Below are positions 20,029 to 30,670 of a DNA stretch of 64,000 bases, in pieces (within the stretch, counting starts at the first letter, position 1; every line of letters begins with the position of its first letter). Origin of the DNA: Vibrio zhugei. GTDB taxonomy: Bacteria > Pseudomonadota > Gammaproteobacteria > Enterobacterales > Vibrionaceae. Under the pieces are notes generated by a model. That model saw nothing but the letters and a program-made list of their open reading frames with translations. It ran no database searches and was not told the DNA's origin. Position numbers and translations under genes: made by a program. Location: the NCBI RefSeq assembly GCF_003716875.1, contig NZ_CP033078.1, positions 248,001 to 312,000 on the forward strand, in the 5' to 3' direction.

Positions 20029-20493
20029 ATGACCACGAAGACATTTACGTTAAAAAACGAGCAAGACACCGTTGCGTTAGGCGCTGCAATGGCTGGATTG
20101 TGTCAGCAACAGACCACGTTATTTTTATATGGCGATCTCGGTGCTGGTAAAACAACATTCAGTCGTGGTTTTATTCGCTCGCTTGGGCATGAAGGTAAAG
20201 TGAAAAGCCCAACGTACACTCTGGTGGAGCCATACGAATTGAGCGATTGGCGTGTGTATCATTTTGATCTCTATCGATTGGCGGATCCTGAGGAATTAGA
20301 ATTTATGGGTATTCGTGATTATTTTACTGCGGATGCGATATGTTTGGTGGAATGGCCTGACAAGGGTCACGGCTTATTACCACAAGCGGATGTTATTGTT
20401 GATTTACGTTATGATGGTGAACAAAGACATGTCACCTTGACGGCCAATAATCAGTATGGAAATACGCTAATAAGTCAATTGGAGTTATTTTGA
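20029..20493 (+). CDS. tsaE: tRNA t6A-synthesis ATPase TsaE
   Basis: TsaE is the small ATPase that, with TsaB and TsaD, helps transfer threonylcarbamoyl to A37 of ANN-decoding tRNAs. The 154-residue protein has the Walker A motif GDLGAGKTTFSRGF, the conserved SPTYTLVEPY segment, YHFDLYRL and VEWPDKG. Its stop codon overlaps the amiB start by four bases (TTGA), which suggests translational coupling. Confidence 0.96.
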   Translation: MTTKTFTLKNEQDTVALGAAMAGLCQQQTTLFLYGDLGAGKTTFSRGFIRSLGHEGKVKSPTYTLVEPYELSDWRVYHFDLYRLADPEELEFMGIRDYFTADAICLVEWPDKGHGLLPQADVIVDLRYDGEQRHVTLTANNQYGNTLISQLELF

Positions 20494-22214
20494 TCGCCGT
20501 TCGTTCCTGTTCTCTCTATGTATTCTTAGGGTTATTCATTGCTCTCTTTACGCACTCGGTGAGTGCGAATACCTTAAAAAGTCTTCGAGTATGGCCATCA
20601 CCGGATGACACTCGGGTGGTGATTGACGTGAAAAGTAAAGTCACGTTCAGTTACTTTCGTTTGTCGAGTCCGGAACGCTTGGTGGTGGATTTGCACGATA
20701 CCACGCGTAACGCGCGTTTGCCGATCACGATCAGCGATAGCCAGATTCTGAAAAAAATCCGTGCCAGCTCACCACCGGAAAAAGGCACCACTCGACTGGT
20801 GCTTGAGCTGAAGAAGCGTGTTTCTCCAAAAGTGTTTACGCTACCGCCAACCCCTGGGGGGCAGTACGGACACCGTTTAGTGATCGATCTTCCCAACAGT
20901 GATAAGCCGGACGCTGCGAAGGCGAAGCAACAAAACCCAATTACCCACACTGACTCGTCGTCAACGAAAAAAGCACCGCCACCGAAAAATCAAGATATCG
21001 TGATCGCGGTGGATCCTGGGCATGGTGGGGAAGATCCAGGATCGATAGGACCGGGGCGACGTTTTGAAAAAAATGTGACGCTCAGTATTGGTAAGAAGTT
21101 GGCGAATCTGATTGATCGTGTACCCGGCATGCATTCGGTGATGACGCGTAAAGGGGATTATTACGTCAGTTTGAATCGCCGTACGGAAATCGCCCGTGAG
21201 CATGGCGCGTATTTATTAATCTCCATTCATGCCGATGCTTTTCGTTCTCCTAAGCCTCGTGGAGCGTCAGTCTTTGTATTGAATACTCGTCGAGCGAATA
21301 CCGAGATCAGCCGTTGGGTTGAGAATCACGAAGAGCAGTCTGAATTGCTGGGTGGGGCCGGTGCGGTGTTAGCGAAAAAGAACAGCGACCGCAATGTCAG
21401 CCAGACCTTATTGGATTTGCAATTTAGTCACTCACAAAAAGAAGGGTTCAAGCTCGCGTCCGATATTCTTGGCAAGCTTGGAAAAGTGGCGCACTTGCAT
21501 CGCAGTAAACCGGTCAATGCCAGCCTCGCGGTATTGAAATCGCCGGATATTCCTTCAGTGTTGGTAGAAACGGGCTTTATTTCTAACCCTTCAGAAGAAA
21601 GGTTACTGTTCCAGCAAAGTCACCAAGAAAAAATTGCCCGCGCTATTGCAACGGCCATTGTTGAGTACTTTAAAGAGAACCCACCGCAAGGGACAATGTT
21701 TGCTAGTCATGGTAAACCCCGCCATTATACCGTGAAAAGCGGTGATTCGTTATCCGTGATCGCACAGCGTTATGGTGTTTCGGTTGCCAACATCAAGAAG
21801 GCAAACGATATGAGCGGGAATGTGCTGTCCGTTGGGCAGACGCTGACCATCCCTCGTGGCAGTTCCTCGATTCAAGTTCCTGAAGTCAGTCATCAAGTCG
21901 AAACGGAGACCATTTATCATAAAGTGGTGAAAGGTGACTATTTAGGTAAGATCGCCGCCCATTATAAGGTGTCGGTGGATGACATAAAACGTGAGAACCA
22001 TTTGCGATCGAATGTGTTGTCACTGGGACAAAAGCTGAAAATCACGGTGAGCTTAAAAGATAAACCGGTGAGAAAGCATAAAGTCGCGAGAGGCGAGTAT
22101 CTAGGGAAGTTGGCGAGTAAGTATGGGGTGAGCATCAATAGCATTCGCAATGCGAACCACCTAAAAACAGATTCTCTGGCGGTCGGGCAAGTGTTGATTA
22201 TTCCAAATAAATAA
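20490..22214 (+). CDS. amiB: N-acetylmuramoyl-L-alanine amidase AmiB with LysM repeats
   Basis: A periplasmic zinc amidase that splits septal peptidoglycan. The start is TTG, with GGAG five bases upstream, overlapping the tsaE stop. A signal peptide (residues 1-26, ending VSA) leads into an AMIN domain (about 30-120), a Ser/Lys/Pro-rich linker, and an Amidase_3 domain with [18 protein letters not shown] and VETGFISNP (zinc ligands and catalytic Glu). Three LysM repeats fill the C-terminus (about 411-455, 476-522 and 529-574). The protein is 574 residues, longer than the 445-residue E. coli AmiB. EnvC, its expected activator, is encoded at 10536-11711. Confidence 0.95.
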   Translation: MIAVRSCSLYVFLGLFIALFTHSVSANTLKSLRVWPSPDDTRVVIDVKSKVTFSYFRLSSPERLVVDLHDTTRNARLPITISDSQILKKIRASSPPEKGTTRLVLELKKRVSPKVFTLPPTPGGQYGHRLVIDLPNSDKPDAAKAKQQNPITHTDSSSTKKAPPPKNQDIVIAVDPGHGGEDPGSIGPGRRFEKNVTLSIGKKLANLIDRVPGMHSVMTRKGDYYVSLNRRTEIAREHGAYLLISIHADAFRSPKPRGASVFVLNTRRANTEISRWVENHEEQSELLGGAGAVLAKKNSDRNVSQTLLDLQFSHSQKEGFKLASDILGKLGKVAHLHRSKPVNASLAVLKSPDIPSVLVETGFISNPSEERLLFQQSHQEKIARAIATAIVEYFKENPPQGTMFASHGKPRHYTVKSGDSLSVIAQRYGVSVANIKKANDMSGNVLSVGQTLTIPRGSSSIQVPEVSHQVETETIYHKVVKGDYLGKIAAHYKVSVDDIKRENHLRSNVLSLGQKLKITVSLKDKPVRKHKVARGEYLGKLASKYGVSINSIRNANHLKTDSLAVGQVLIIPNK

Positions 22215-22227
22215 GACGTTAACGATT

Positions 22228-24219
22228 ATGGCGATTCAAATTTTACCCGCTCGTTTGGCAAACCAAATTGCCGCGGGGGAAGTCGTAGAACGACCGGCTT
22301 CCGTAGTAAAAGAGTTGGTAGAAAACAGTTTAGATTCTGGTGCGACACGCATCGATATTGATATCGAGAAAGGTGGCGCGAAGCTCATTCGTATTCGTGA
22401 TAATGGTACAGGGATCCCGAAAGATGAGCTTGCGCTAGCACTGAGTCGCCACGCCACGTCAAAAATACATAATTTGGATGATTTAGAAGCGATCATGAGT
22501 TTAGGCTTTCGCGGGGAAGCGCTTGCCAGTATCAGTTCTGTAGCCCGTTTGACGATGACCTCGCGTCCAGCGACGCAAGAAGAAGCGTGGTCCGCCCATA
22601 GTGAAGGGCGTGAAATGGCGGTGAAAACTCAGCCAGCAGCACACCCAGTGGGGACCTCGGTCGAGGTCCTCGATTTGTTTTTTAATACGCCAGCACGACG
22701 TAAGTTTTTACGAACCGAAAAAACAGAGTTTACTCACATTGATGAGCTGATCAAACGGATCGCGTTAAGCCGTTTTGACGTCACTTTCAATTTACGTCAT
22801 AACGGAAAACTGGTTCGCCAGTATCGAGCGGCGAAATCCCCAGCACAAGAAGAAAAACGCATCGCCGCTATTTGTGGTAACAGTTTCGTTAAGAATATGC
22901 TGCACGTTACGTTGGATCATCAAGGGATGAAATTGTCTGGCTGGATCTCAACCCCAGAGGGAGCTCGTCAGCAAAACGATTTGCAGTATTGCTATGTGAA
23001 TGGACGCATGATGAAAGATCGCCTCATCAACCATGCCATTCGTCAGAGTTACGAAACAAGTCTGCGGCCAGATCAATACGCCACATATGTGTTGTTTATC
23101 GAAGTGGATCCTCACCAAGTTGACGTCAATGTGCATCCTGCGAAGCATGAAGTGCGCTTTCAGCAGGCGCGCCTTGTCCATGATTTCATTTATCAGGCGC
23201 TCTCTAGCGCGTTAGCACAAGGGTTATACATTGATGAGCCCACTCATAACCAAGCGGCCTTTTCTCATGCTGATGAGCCACAGGTGTCCTCGCAAGAGAC
23301 AGAATCGTTAAGCCCGGTATCACAACAAGTTTGGCAAGCCGTGGATAAGGTGCCAGCGTATCCGGGGCAGAGCGATTATCGCAGTAGTACGGAGCGCGAT
23401 CAGCGGACGTCGGGGGTGTCAGAGCCTGCGGCGGATAAGTCTTGGTCATCGCCAACTCAAACGTCACCGCACAAAGCGTCGGTGTCCAGTGGAGGAAAGC
23501 CTTCAACGGCAAAACGTGCCGAAGAGGGGCCAAGTGTCGAAGAGGTACAGGTTTATCAGCACCTATTAGAGACGCCCATCGCGTCTGCGCTTCCTGACTA
23601 TCCAAAGACACCAAAGAGGGTTACTCAACCTGTGACCCAGAAAGGAGAGGTCACTGAGCTGGGTAAAGCTCTGGATATTGTCCATGGTAAATACTTGGTG
23701 ATGCTCTCCAATGTCGGGTGTGTGCTGGTGTCATTAGAAAGAGCACAATGGCTGCGAGTACGAGGGCAACTACACGCGAAAGAGACCCCATTAAAAAGTC
23801 AGCCTTTGCTGGTGCCTTTTTCGATTAAATCGACGCCCAGTGATTTGGTGAGTTTGGAGAAATATCACCATGAATTTTCTCGATTAGGCATCGATCTACA
23901 GCCAAAATCTAAGCAGTCAATTACCGTTATGGGGGTTCCGCAGCCATTGCGTCAGCAAAACTTGCAACAATTGATGCCGGATCTGTTATCGTACGCGTCT
24001 TCGACGCTTGATCACCATGATGTCACACTGAACCATGATAATTTTGCTTATTGGTTAAGTGATCAAGTGGTCAGCGGTCAGGCTGATTATTCCTTATCGG
24101 AAGGTATTCAGTTGATTTCTGAACTAGAGTTACTGTGGGAAGGCGAGTTGCCTTTAAATGATAGCCAGTTTGTTCAAAAAGTAGATTTTTCCGCGACTAT
24201 TGCAGCTTTGAATTCATGA
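22228..24219 (+). CDS. mutL: DNA mismatch repair protein MutL
   Basis: MutL couples MutS mismatch recognition to MutH nicking and UvrD unwinding. The 663-residue protein has the GHKL ATPase motifs in order: [12 protein letters not shown] (motif I), DNGTGI (II) and LGFRGEAL (III). [10 protein letters not shown] and [14 protein letters not shown] of the transducer domain are also clear. A long unconserved Ser/Pro/Gln-rich linker (about 340-470) joins the C-terminal dimerisation domain. I do not see the DQHA(X)2E endonuclease motif, as expected for a MutH-dependent MutL. It lies 13 bases after amiB and overlaps miaA by four bases. Confidence 0.97.
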   Translation: MAIQILPARLANQIAAGEVVERPASVVKELVENSLDSGATRIDIDIEKGGAKLIRIRDNGTGIPKDELALALSRHATSKIHNLDDLEAIMSLGFRGEALASISSVARLTMTSRPATQEEAWSAHSEGREMAVKTQPAAHPVGTSVEVLDLFFNTPARRKFLRTEKTEFTHIDELIKRIALSRFDVTFNLRHNGKLVRQYRAAKSPAQEEKRIAAICGNSFVKNMLHVTLDHQGMKLSGWISTPEGARQQNDLQYCYVNGRMMKDRLINHAIRQSYETSLRPDQYATYVLFIEVDPHQVDVNVHPAKHEVRFQQARLVHDFIYQALSSALAQGLYIDEPTHNQAAFSHADEPQVSSQETESLSPVSQQVWQAVDKVPAYPGQSDYRSSTERDQRTSGVSEPAADKSWSSPTQTSPHKASVSSGGKPSTAKRAEEGPSVEEVQVYQHLLETPIASALPDYPKTPKRVTQPVTQKGEVTELGKALDIVHGKYLVMLSNVGCVLVSLERAQWLRVRGQLHAKETPLKSQPLLVPFSIKSTPSDLVSLEKYHHEFSRLGIDLQPKSKQSITVMGVPQPLRQQNLQQLMPDLLSYASSTLDHHDVTLNHDNFAYWLSDQVVSGQADYSLSEGIQLISELELLWEGELPLNDSQFVQKVDFSATIAALNS

Positions 24220-25148
24220 CTAAACAATTACCTTTAGCCCTGTTTCTTATGGGGCCTACCGCATCGGGTAAAACCGATTTAGCGATTCGTTTGCGCCAGA
24301 CCTTTCCTGTGGAAATCATCAGTGTCGATTCTGCGCTGATTTACAAAGGGATGGACATCGGTACAGCGAAACCGTCGGCAGAGGAGCAGGCGCTTGCGCC
24401 GCATCGTTTGATCGATATTCTCGATCCGAGTGACTCTTATTCCGCGGCAGACTTTCGTCGTGATGCCTTGTTAGCCATGGATGCGATTGTGAGCGAAGGA
24501 AAAATCCCTTTGCTGGTGGGCGGCACGATGTTGTATTACAAAGCGCTCATTGAGGGATTATCACCTTTACCGGCCGCCGATCAAAAAATTCGTCAACAAA
24601 TAGAGCAAGAAGCATTGACGAATGGCTGGACAATGCTGCACGATCAATTGCAAGATATTGATCCTGTGTCGGCAAAACGCATTCACCCGAATGATCCACA
24701 ACGTTTATCGCGGGCATTGGAAGTTTACCGAATTACTGGTAAAACATTAACAGAGTTAACGGCAACGAAAGGGGAAGCAATCCCTTATCGTATTAAACAG
24801 TTTGCCATTGTTCCCAAGGAAAGGGCTGAACTCCATCGTCGGATTGAGTTACGATACAACAAAATGGTGGAAGCGGGGTTTGAAGACGAAGTAAGAGCGT
24901 TGTACCAACGCGAGGATCTTCATGCCGATTTACCATCAATCCGTTGTGTCGGTTACCGACAGATGTGGGAATATTTAGACGGACAAGGTACATTAGATGA
25001 CGCGATTTTTCGTGGTATCTGTGCCACTCGTCAATTGGCCAAGCGACAGATTACCTGGTTACGCAGCTGGGATGATCTAACTTGGTTAGATAGTGGGGAT
25101 ATTGATCACGCTTTTGAAACAATGTCGGATGCAATAGCATCTGATTGA
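24216..25148 (+). CDS. miaA: tRNA dimethylallyltransferase
   Basis: MiaA adds an isopentenyl group to N6 of A37 in tRNAs reading UNN codons. The 310-residue protein has the P-loop [11 protein letters not shown], the [16 protein letters not shown] region with the catalytic Asp, [18 protein letters not shown], and the conserved GYRQMWEYL near the C-terminus. It overlaps mutL by ATGA. The order mutL-miaA-hfq is conserved in enterics and vibrios. In E. coli hfq has promoters within and after miaA, and the 195-base gap here leaves room for the same. Confidence 0.97.
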   Translation: MTKQLPLALFLMGPTASGKTDLAIRLRQTFPVEIISVDSALIYKGMDIGTAKPSAEEQALAPHRLIDILDPSDSYSAADFRRDALLAMDAIVSEGKIPLLVGGTMLYYKALIEGLSPLPAADQKIRQQIEQEALTNGWTMLHDQLQDIDPVSAKRIHPNDPQRLSRALEVYRITGKTLTELTATKGEAIPYRIKQFAIVPKERAELHRRIELRYNKMVEAGFEDEVRALYQREDLHADLPSIRCVGYRQMWEYLDGQGTLDDAIFRGICATRQLAKRQITWLRSWDDLTWLDSGDIDHAFETMSDAIASD

Positions 25149-25307
25149 ATAAGGTGTGTATAATTATTTTCGCTTTTGCGTAATGTGCTTTAAGTAAGAT
25201 CAATGACTTGAAGTTATAGTCATACGACTCAATAATGAACTTAGAGTATTTTTCATTCGTTTAGCTCAGATATGAGGCCGCACTCTTATTCGTGCACCAC
25301 TAGCTAA

Positions 25308-25607
<300 letters not shown>

Positions 25608-25641
25608 ATTATTATTTCAAAATATTTAAGGAGTTGAGCGC

Positions 25642-26931
25642 TTGTTTGACCGTTACGAATCGGGGGAGCGAGCCGTACTTGTTCATATCAACTTCACGCA
25701 AGAGGGTGAGTGGGAAGATCTTAGTGAGTGTGAAATGCTTGTGTCATCTGCAGGTGTTTCTACGCTACAAGTGATCACAGGCAGCCGCCAATCTCCTCAC
25801 CCTAAATATTTCGTTGGCGAAGGCAAAGCGCAAGAAATTGCTAGCGCTGTCGCGGCGAATGAAGCTGATATCGTCATTTTTAACCACGCTTTATCCCCAG
25901 CTCAAGAACGCAACCTAGAACAACTATGTCAATGTCGAGTGATCGACCGTACTGGTTTGATCTTAGATATCTTTGCGCAGCGCGCAAGAACCCATGAAGG
26001 TAATCTCCAAGTAGAATTGGCACAACTGCGTCATATTTCTACACGCCTTATCCGAGGTTGGACTCACTTGGAGCGTCAGAAAGGGGGGATCGGTCTACGT
26101 GGTCCTGGCGAAACGCAGCTAGAAACGGACCGCCGTTTATTGCGTGACAGAATCAAAGCGATTTTACGTCGTTTAGAGAAAGTATCGAAGCAACGAGAGC
26201 AAGGCCGACGCGCCCGCAACCGCAAAGAGATTCCGACTTTGTCCTTGGTAGGGTATACCAATGCGGGAAAATCGACGTTATTTAATCGCATTACGGAAGC
26301 CGATGTGTATGCAGCGGATCAACTGTTTGCGACCTTGGATCCAACACTACGTAAAGTAGAATTGGCTGATATTGGTACCGCGATCTTAGCGGATACGGTT
26401 GGGTTTATTCGTCATCTTCCTCACGATCTTGTGGCGGCATTTAAAGCGACGTTACAAGAAACGCAAGAAGCTGACATTTTGTTACATGTTATTGATGCTA
26501 GTGACGATCGTTTTCGTGAGAACATTGAAGCGGTGAATGATGTATTGGCAGAGATTGATGCAGACGAAGTCCCAACTCTGCTCGTCATGAACAAAATTGA
26601 TAGTTTAGAACATCAAACACCTCGTATTGAACGCGATGATGAGGGGATTCCTCGCACGGTATGGGTGTCAGCGATGTCTGGTGAGGGAATTGACCTATTA
26701 TTTGAGGCATTGACTGAGCGTCTTGCCAGCCAAATGGTCGAGCATAATCTGTTGATTCCACCTGAACACCAAGGACGTATTCGGAGTATCTTCTTCCAAA
26801 TGAACTGTATTAAGCAGGAAGAATATGATCCAGAGGGCAATTTATTGATTACTGTTCGTATGCAGCAGGTAGATTGGTCTAGACTAGAGAAAAGAGAAGA
26901 GGCGGATTTAGCTGACTTTATAGTCACTTAA
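25642..26931 (+). CDS. hflX: ribosome-associated GTPase HflX
   Basis: HflX is a GTPase that binds the 50S subunit and splits stalled ribosomes under stress. The start is TTG with AAGGAG nine bases upstream, giving MFDRYESGERAVLVH as in E. coli HflX. The N-terminal domain has PHPKYFVGEGKAQEI and the glycine-rich GGIGLRGPGETQLETDRR. The G domain has G1 GYTNAGKST, G3 DTVGFI and G4 NKID. The C-terminal domain is complete. Total 429 residues. It lies in the hfq-hflX-hflK-hflC cluster. Confidence 0.97.
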   Translation: MFDRYESGERAVLVHINFTQEGEWEDLSECEMLVSSAGVSTLQVITGSRQSPHPKYFVGEGKAQEIASAVAANEADIVIFNHALSPAQERNLEQLCQCRVIDRTGLILDIFAQRARTHEGNLQVELAQLRHISTRLIRGWTHLERQKGGIGLRGPGETQLETDRRLLRDRIKAILRRLEKVSKQREQGRRARNRKEIPTLSLVGYTNAGKSTLFNRITEADVYAADQLFATLDPTLRKVELADIGTAILADTVGFIRHLPHDLVAAFKATLQETQEADILLHVIDASDDRFRENIEAVNDVLAEIDADEVPTLLVMNKIDSLEHQTPRIERDDEGIPRTVWVSAMSGEGIDLLFEALTERLASQMVEHNLLIPPEHQGRIRSIFFQMNCIKQEEYDPEGNLLITVRMQQVDWSRLEKREEADLADFIVT

Positions 26932-26975
26932 ATCATTGCTAAAGTATAACGTCATATCAATGATGGAGCTTTCTA

Positions 26976-28181
26976 ATGGCGTGGAATGAGCCTGGTAATA
27001 ACAACGGCAACAATGGCCGCGATAATGACCCGTGGGGTAATAATAATCGCGGGAATAAAGGTGGTCGTGATCAAGGTCCTCCAGATTTAGACGAAGTATT
27101 TAACAAACTTAGTCAAAAGCTCGGAGGTAAGTTCGGCAAAAAAGGCAATGGAAGTAACGGGTCGTCTTCAAATGGCGGTGCCATTGGGATTGGTATCGTT
27201 GCGTTAATTGCCGTATTAGTCTGGTTTTTTGCCGGCTTTTATACGATTGGCGAAGCAGAACGTGGTGTGGTACTGCGTTTAGGGAAATACGATCGTATTG
27301 TTGATCCTGGTCTAAACTGGCGACCTCGTTTTGTCGATACGGTCACTCCGGTTAACGTGCAAGCAATTCGTTCTTTACGCGCATCAGGTCTGATGCTGAC
27401 GAAAGATGAAAATGTTGTCACTGTCTCAATGGATGTGCAATACCGTGTGTCTGACCCGTATAAATATTTGTATGTGGTTACGAACGCCGATGACAGTTTA
27501 CGTCAAGCCACCGATTCTGCATTACGTGCCGTCATTGGTGACTCACTGATGGATAGTATTTTGACCAGTGGTCGTCAACAGATCCGTCAAACCACGCAGA
27601 AAACCCTGAATGAAATCATTGATAAGTACGACATGGGTATTTCGATTGTGGATGTGAACTTCCAATCCGCTCGTCCTCCTGAGCAAGTCAAAGATGCTTT
27701 TGATGATGCCATTGCCGCACGAGAAGATGAAGAGCGTTTCATCCGTGAAGCCGAAGCGTACAAAAATGAAATCTTACCGAAAGCGACCGGCCGTGCCGAA
27801 CGTTTGAAGAAAGAAGCGAAAGGGTATAGTGAGCGTGTGATTAATGGCGCACAAGGTCAAGTCGCTCAGTTCGAGAAACTCTTGCCTGAATATAAAGCCG
27901 CACCGAAAGTGACACGTGAACGTCTCTACCTTGATACGATGGAAAAAGTGTATTCCAACACGTCCAAAGTGATGGTAGATACCAAATCAAGCGGCAATAT
28001 TATGTACTTGCCTCTGGATAAGCTGATGAAACAATCTGGTAAGCCGAAACAAACGGATAATACGGATTCTATCTCAGTGTATGACCAAATTAAGCGTGAA
28101 TCTCAGCATGCAGATACCAAAATCAAGCAGTCTGCCAATGACGCATCACGTACTAGCGATTCACGCCAAGGGAGATACTAA
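26976..28181 (+). CDS. hflK: FtsH modulator HflK
   Basis: HflK and HflC form a large membrane assembly that encloses and modulates the FtsH protease. The 401-residue protein has an Asn/Gly-rich cytoplasmic N-terminus (about 1-65), one transmembrane segment (about 70-88, IGIGIVALIAVLVWFFAGF) and a periplasmic SPFH/prohibitin domain starting TIGEAERGVVLRLGKYD. The C-terminal 60 residues are polar and unconserved. GGAG stands seven bases before the ATG. hflC starts two bases after the stop. Confidence 0.97.
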   Translation: MAWNEPGNNNGNNGRDNDPWGNNNRGNKGGRDQGPPDLDEVFNKLSQKLGGKFGKKGNGSNGSSSNGGAIGIGIVALIAVLVWFFAGFYTIGEAERGVVLRLGKYDRIVDPGLNWRPRFVDTVTPVNVQAIRSLRASGLMLTKDENVVTVSMDVQYRVSDPYKYLYVVTNADDSLRQATDSALRAVIGDSLMDSILTSGRQQIRQTTQKTLNEIIDKYDMGISIVDVNFQSARPPEQVKDAFDDAIAAREDEERFIREAEAYKNEILPKATGRAERLKKEAKGYSERVINGAQGQVAQFEKLLPEYKAAPKVTRERLYLDTMEKVYSNTSKVMVDTKSSGNIMYLPLDKLMKQSGKPKQTDNTDSISVYDQIKRESQHADTKIKQSANDASRTSDSRQGRY

Positions 28182-28183
28182 AA

Positions 28184-29170
28184 ATGCGTAAGTTAATGAT
28201 CCCCGCAGTGGTTGTTGTATTGGCGTTGTTACTGATGTCGTTGTTTGTCATTCCTGAAGGCCAGCGTGGTATCGTGGTACGGTTTGGTAAAATCAATAAA
28301 GACGATGGTGGTACCGCGGCTCGTATCTACAAGCCAGGGATACACTTTAAGTTGCCGTTGTTTGATCGTGTTAAGCGTTTAGACGCACGTATTCAAACGA
28401 TGGATGGCAAAGCGGATCGTTTTGTTACCGCCGAGAAAAAAGACGTGATTATTGATTCTTACGTGAAATGGCGTATTCAAGATTTCGGGCGTTTTTATCT
28501 GGCGACAGGGGGCGGCAACTCACTGACTGCTGAAGCCTTGCTTGAGCGTAAAGTGACGGACGTATTGCGTTCAGAAATCGGTGAGCGTGAGATTAAGCAA
28601 ATCGTGTCTGGCCCTCGTAATAAAGAAGTCTTGCCTGATAGCGCAGATTCGGATGTTGTGACGACGGAAGCGGCGAAAAAAGCATTAAAAACCGATGGTC
28701 AACGTGACCAAATCATGGACGACGTTTTAACGGATACTCGTGAAAGCGCTGCGAAAGATTTGGGTGTACAGGTTGTCGATTTCCGTATTAAGAAAATCAA
28801 TTTACCTGATGAAATCAGTGAATCGATTTATCGACGCATGCGAGCTGAACGTGAATCTGTGGCACGGAAACACCGCTCTCAAGGTCGTGAAAAAGCGGAA
28901 GTCATTCGAGCTCAAGCTGAGCTAGAAGTATCGACGATTCTTGCTGAAGCTGACAAGACAGCACGTGTGACACGTGGTGATGCCGATGCCAAAGCCGCGA
29001 AGATTTACGCGGATGCCTATAGCGAAAGTCCGGAGTTTTTCAGTTTCTTGCGTTCACTGAGAGCCTACAAAAAATCGTTTAATAGTAAGAACGATGTACT
29101 GGTTCTGGACCCTAGCAGTGATTTCTTCAAATACATGAAAAACCCGCAAGGCAACACAGTAACCAAGTAA
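28184..29170 (+). CDS. hflC: FtsH modulator HflC
   Basis: Partner of HflK. The 328-residue protein has an N-terminal transmembrane anchor (MIPAVVVVLALLLMSLFVI), then the SPFH domain (PEGQRGIVVRFGKIN, FKLPLFDRVKRLD) and the conserved RMRAERESVARKHRSQG coiled-coil region. It ends in the FFSFLRSLRAYKKSF segment typical of HflC. A strong intrinsic terminator follows about 20 bases downstream and ends the cluster. Confidence 0.97.
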   Translation: MRKLMIPAVVVVLALLLMSLFVIPEGQRGIVVRFGKINKDDGGTAARIYKPGIHFKLPLFDRVKRLDARIQTMDGKADRFVTAEKKDVIIDSYVKWRIQDFGRFYLATGGGNSLTAEALLERKVTDVLRSEIGEREIKQIVSGPRNKEVLPDSADSDVVTTEAAKKALKTDGQRDQIMDDVLTDTRESAAKDLGVQVVDFRIKKINLPDEISESIYRRMRAERESVARKHRSQGREKAEVIRAQAELEVSTILAEADKTARVTRGDADAKAAKIYADAYSESPEFFSFLRSLRAYKKSFNSKNDVLVLDPSSDFFKYMKNPQGNTVTK

Positions 29171-29188
29171 CTGCGATTGACGCGCACT

Positions 29189-29216
29189 AAAAAGGCTCCT
29201 TAAAGGAGCCTTTTTT
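29189..29216 (+). terminator. intrinsic terminator of hfq-hflXKC
   Basis: An AAAGGCTCC/GGAGCCTTT stem with a short loop is followed by TTTTTT. Confidence 0.93.
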
Positions 29217-29326
29217 ATTGGCCATTTTCGCGCTCAAACCGCGAATGTGACCTCAATTTAAGTCAGTGGTATCACGGTGTAGAAAATAGCGAAACTGTCC
29301 TCTGAGCGCTTTAGGCACGTTCTGAC

Positions 29327-29551
29327 TTAGTAATGCGGCGGTGGGGTTTCTTCAGAGGGGTCGGCAAGTTCATTTGGACTTATCGATTTAATTTTTCCGA
29401 CCACAAACTTCATTTGATCTTTCATCTCTGCAATCACGAACTGCTGTTGGCTTAATGCATCGTTGAGATCACTAATGGTCTGTTCTTGAAAAGAGATTTG
29501 ATATTCTAGGTCATCAACACGCTGTTGCAGCTTTTTCATCTCGTCATTCAT
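29327..29551 (-). CDS. slyX: SlyX-family small coiled-coil protein
   Basis: A 74-residue protein with a heptad pattern through its first 50 residues (MKKLQQRVDDLEYQISFQEQ) and the family ending PPPHY. SlyX has no firmly established function. I start at the ATG at 29551, which has GAAG six bases upstream and follows the preceding gene by TAA-A-ATG; a longer frame overlaps that gene. It is transcribed with the WD40 lipoprotein gene and divergent from fkpA, where E. coli also has slyX. Confidence 0.9.
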   Translation of the reverse strand: MNDEMKKLQQRVDDLEYQISFQEQTISDLNDALSQQQFVIAEMKDQMKFVVGKIKSISPNELADPSEETPPPHY

Positions 29552-29552
29552 T

Positions 29553-30536
29553 TTATTCTTCAAACTCCCAAGCTTCAGCGACACCTGCGGAAGTCGCAGA
29601 AATAATACGTTGTTGTTTATCTAGGGCCACATCATACACTACGGCTCGGGGTGGACGAGCATCTTTTTGTGGCTTGGTATTAAACTGGTCAATTTTTTCT
29701 CCGCTGGTGGTATCCCAAATGGCGACTTGGCTTCCGGGCGTGCCCGTTAGTAAATAACGTCCATTATGGGCAAAGCGCGCACTAGAGAAAATAAGCTGCC
29801 GAGAAAAGCTTTTTAAGTGGCTTTGTTTTTGACCTGTTTTGAGGTTCCAAATAAAGGCATCGTTGCCATCATCAGAGGTCAATGCAAAGGCCCCTTGACG
29901 CTGCAACGCGACTTTATTCACTCTATGTTCATGTTGTAGCGTTAATATGATACTCGCGTTTCGGGTATCCCATAGATAAGCGGTATGGTCATTCCCACCG
30001 GTCAGCGCATAGCGACCGTTAGGCGAAAGGGCAACGGTATTCACTTTTTCTCGGTGTGCTAGGAACTCAATCCGTCTGCCGTTGACTAAGTCGACATAGA
30101 TGGCTTTTCCATTAGACAGCCCGAGCAAGACTTGTTTACCGTCACTGGAGATGTCGATATCTCGAATCGTGCCGTCGGAAATGGACCACAATCCATCGGC
30201 CTGGGCGAGCCCGAGATCCCAAACCGCAAAGTTGGTTTGCGTCGCAGTTACGGCATAGCGATCGTTATCTGAAATACGAATGAGACTCACGGTGTGGGCT
30301 TGTGGATCTTGTGGGCCAAGTTCAGCAAGTTGTGTTCTTTTTTGGAGATCCCACAACACTAATTGGTGTTCTTTTGAATAGAGTAATGCGAATCGTCCGT
30401 CAGGGCTAAGAGCAAAAGCGGTGGATCCATTGGGCTCAAGATCCCATTCTTCGACTGAATTACTTTTGAAAAAACACCCATTTAGCGTCAAAATGATAAA
30501 TAAGCTTAGAATGAAGTGAGAAAATATTCGTTTCAA
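29553..30536 (-). CDS. WD40-repeat lipoprotein
   Basis: A probable outer-membrane lipoprotein that folds as a beta-propeller. With the TTG start at 30536 (AGGA nine bases upstream), the N-terminus is a 20-residue lipoprotein signal ending LTLNGC, with Cys21 as the lipidated residue. The ATG 36 bases further upstream lacks a ribosome-binding site. At least six WD40-like repeats follow, marked by ALSPDGRFALLYS, VALSPNGRYALTGG, YLWDTRNAS, FIWNLKTGQ and AIWDTTSG. There are no catalytic motifs, so a scaffold role is inferred from the fold only. slyX follows one base after its stop codon. Confidence 0.85.
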   Translation of the reverse strand: MKRIFSHFILSLFIILTLNGCFFKSNSVEEWDLEPNGSTAFALSPDGRFALLYSKEHQLVLWDLQKRTQLAELGPQDPQAHTVSLIRISDNDRYAVTATQTNFAVWDLGLAQADGLWSISDGTIRDIDISSDGKQVLLGLSNGKAIYVDLVNGRRIEFLAHREKVNTVALSPNGRYALTGGNDHTAYLWDTRNASIILTLQHEHRVNKVALQRQGAFALTSDDGNDAFIWNLKTGQKQSHLKSFSRQLIFSSARFAHNGRYLLTGTPGSQVAIWDTTSGEKIDQFNTKPQKDARPPRAVVYDVALDKQQRIISATSAGVAEAWEFEE

Positions 30537-30670
30537 GTTTAATAATCCTGTTTGATATACAGACAATCGCATAACATAAAGTTATATTGGTACAATTATG
30601 AGGGCAACACCAACTGAATATCCAGTTCTGTGGCTCACCTTTGTAGGAATACCGACAATTGGAGAATTGA

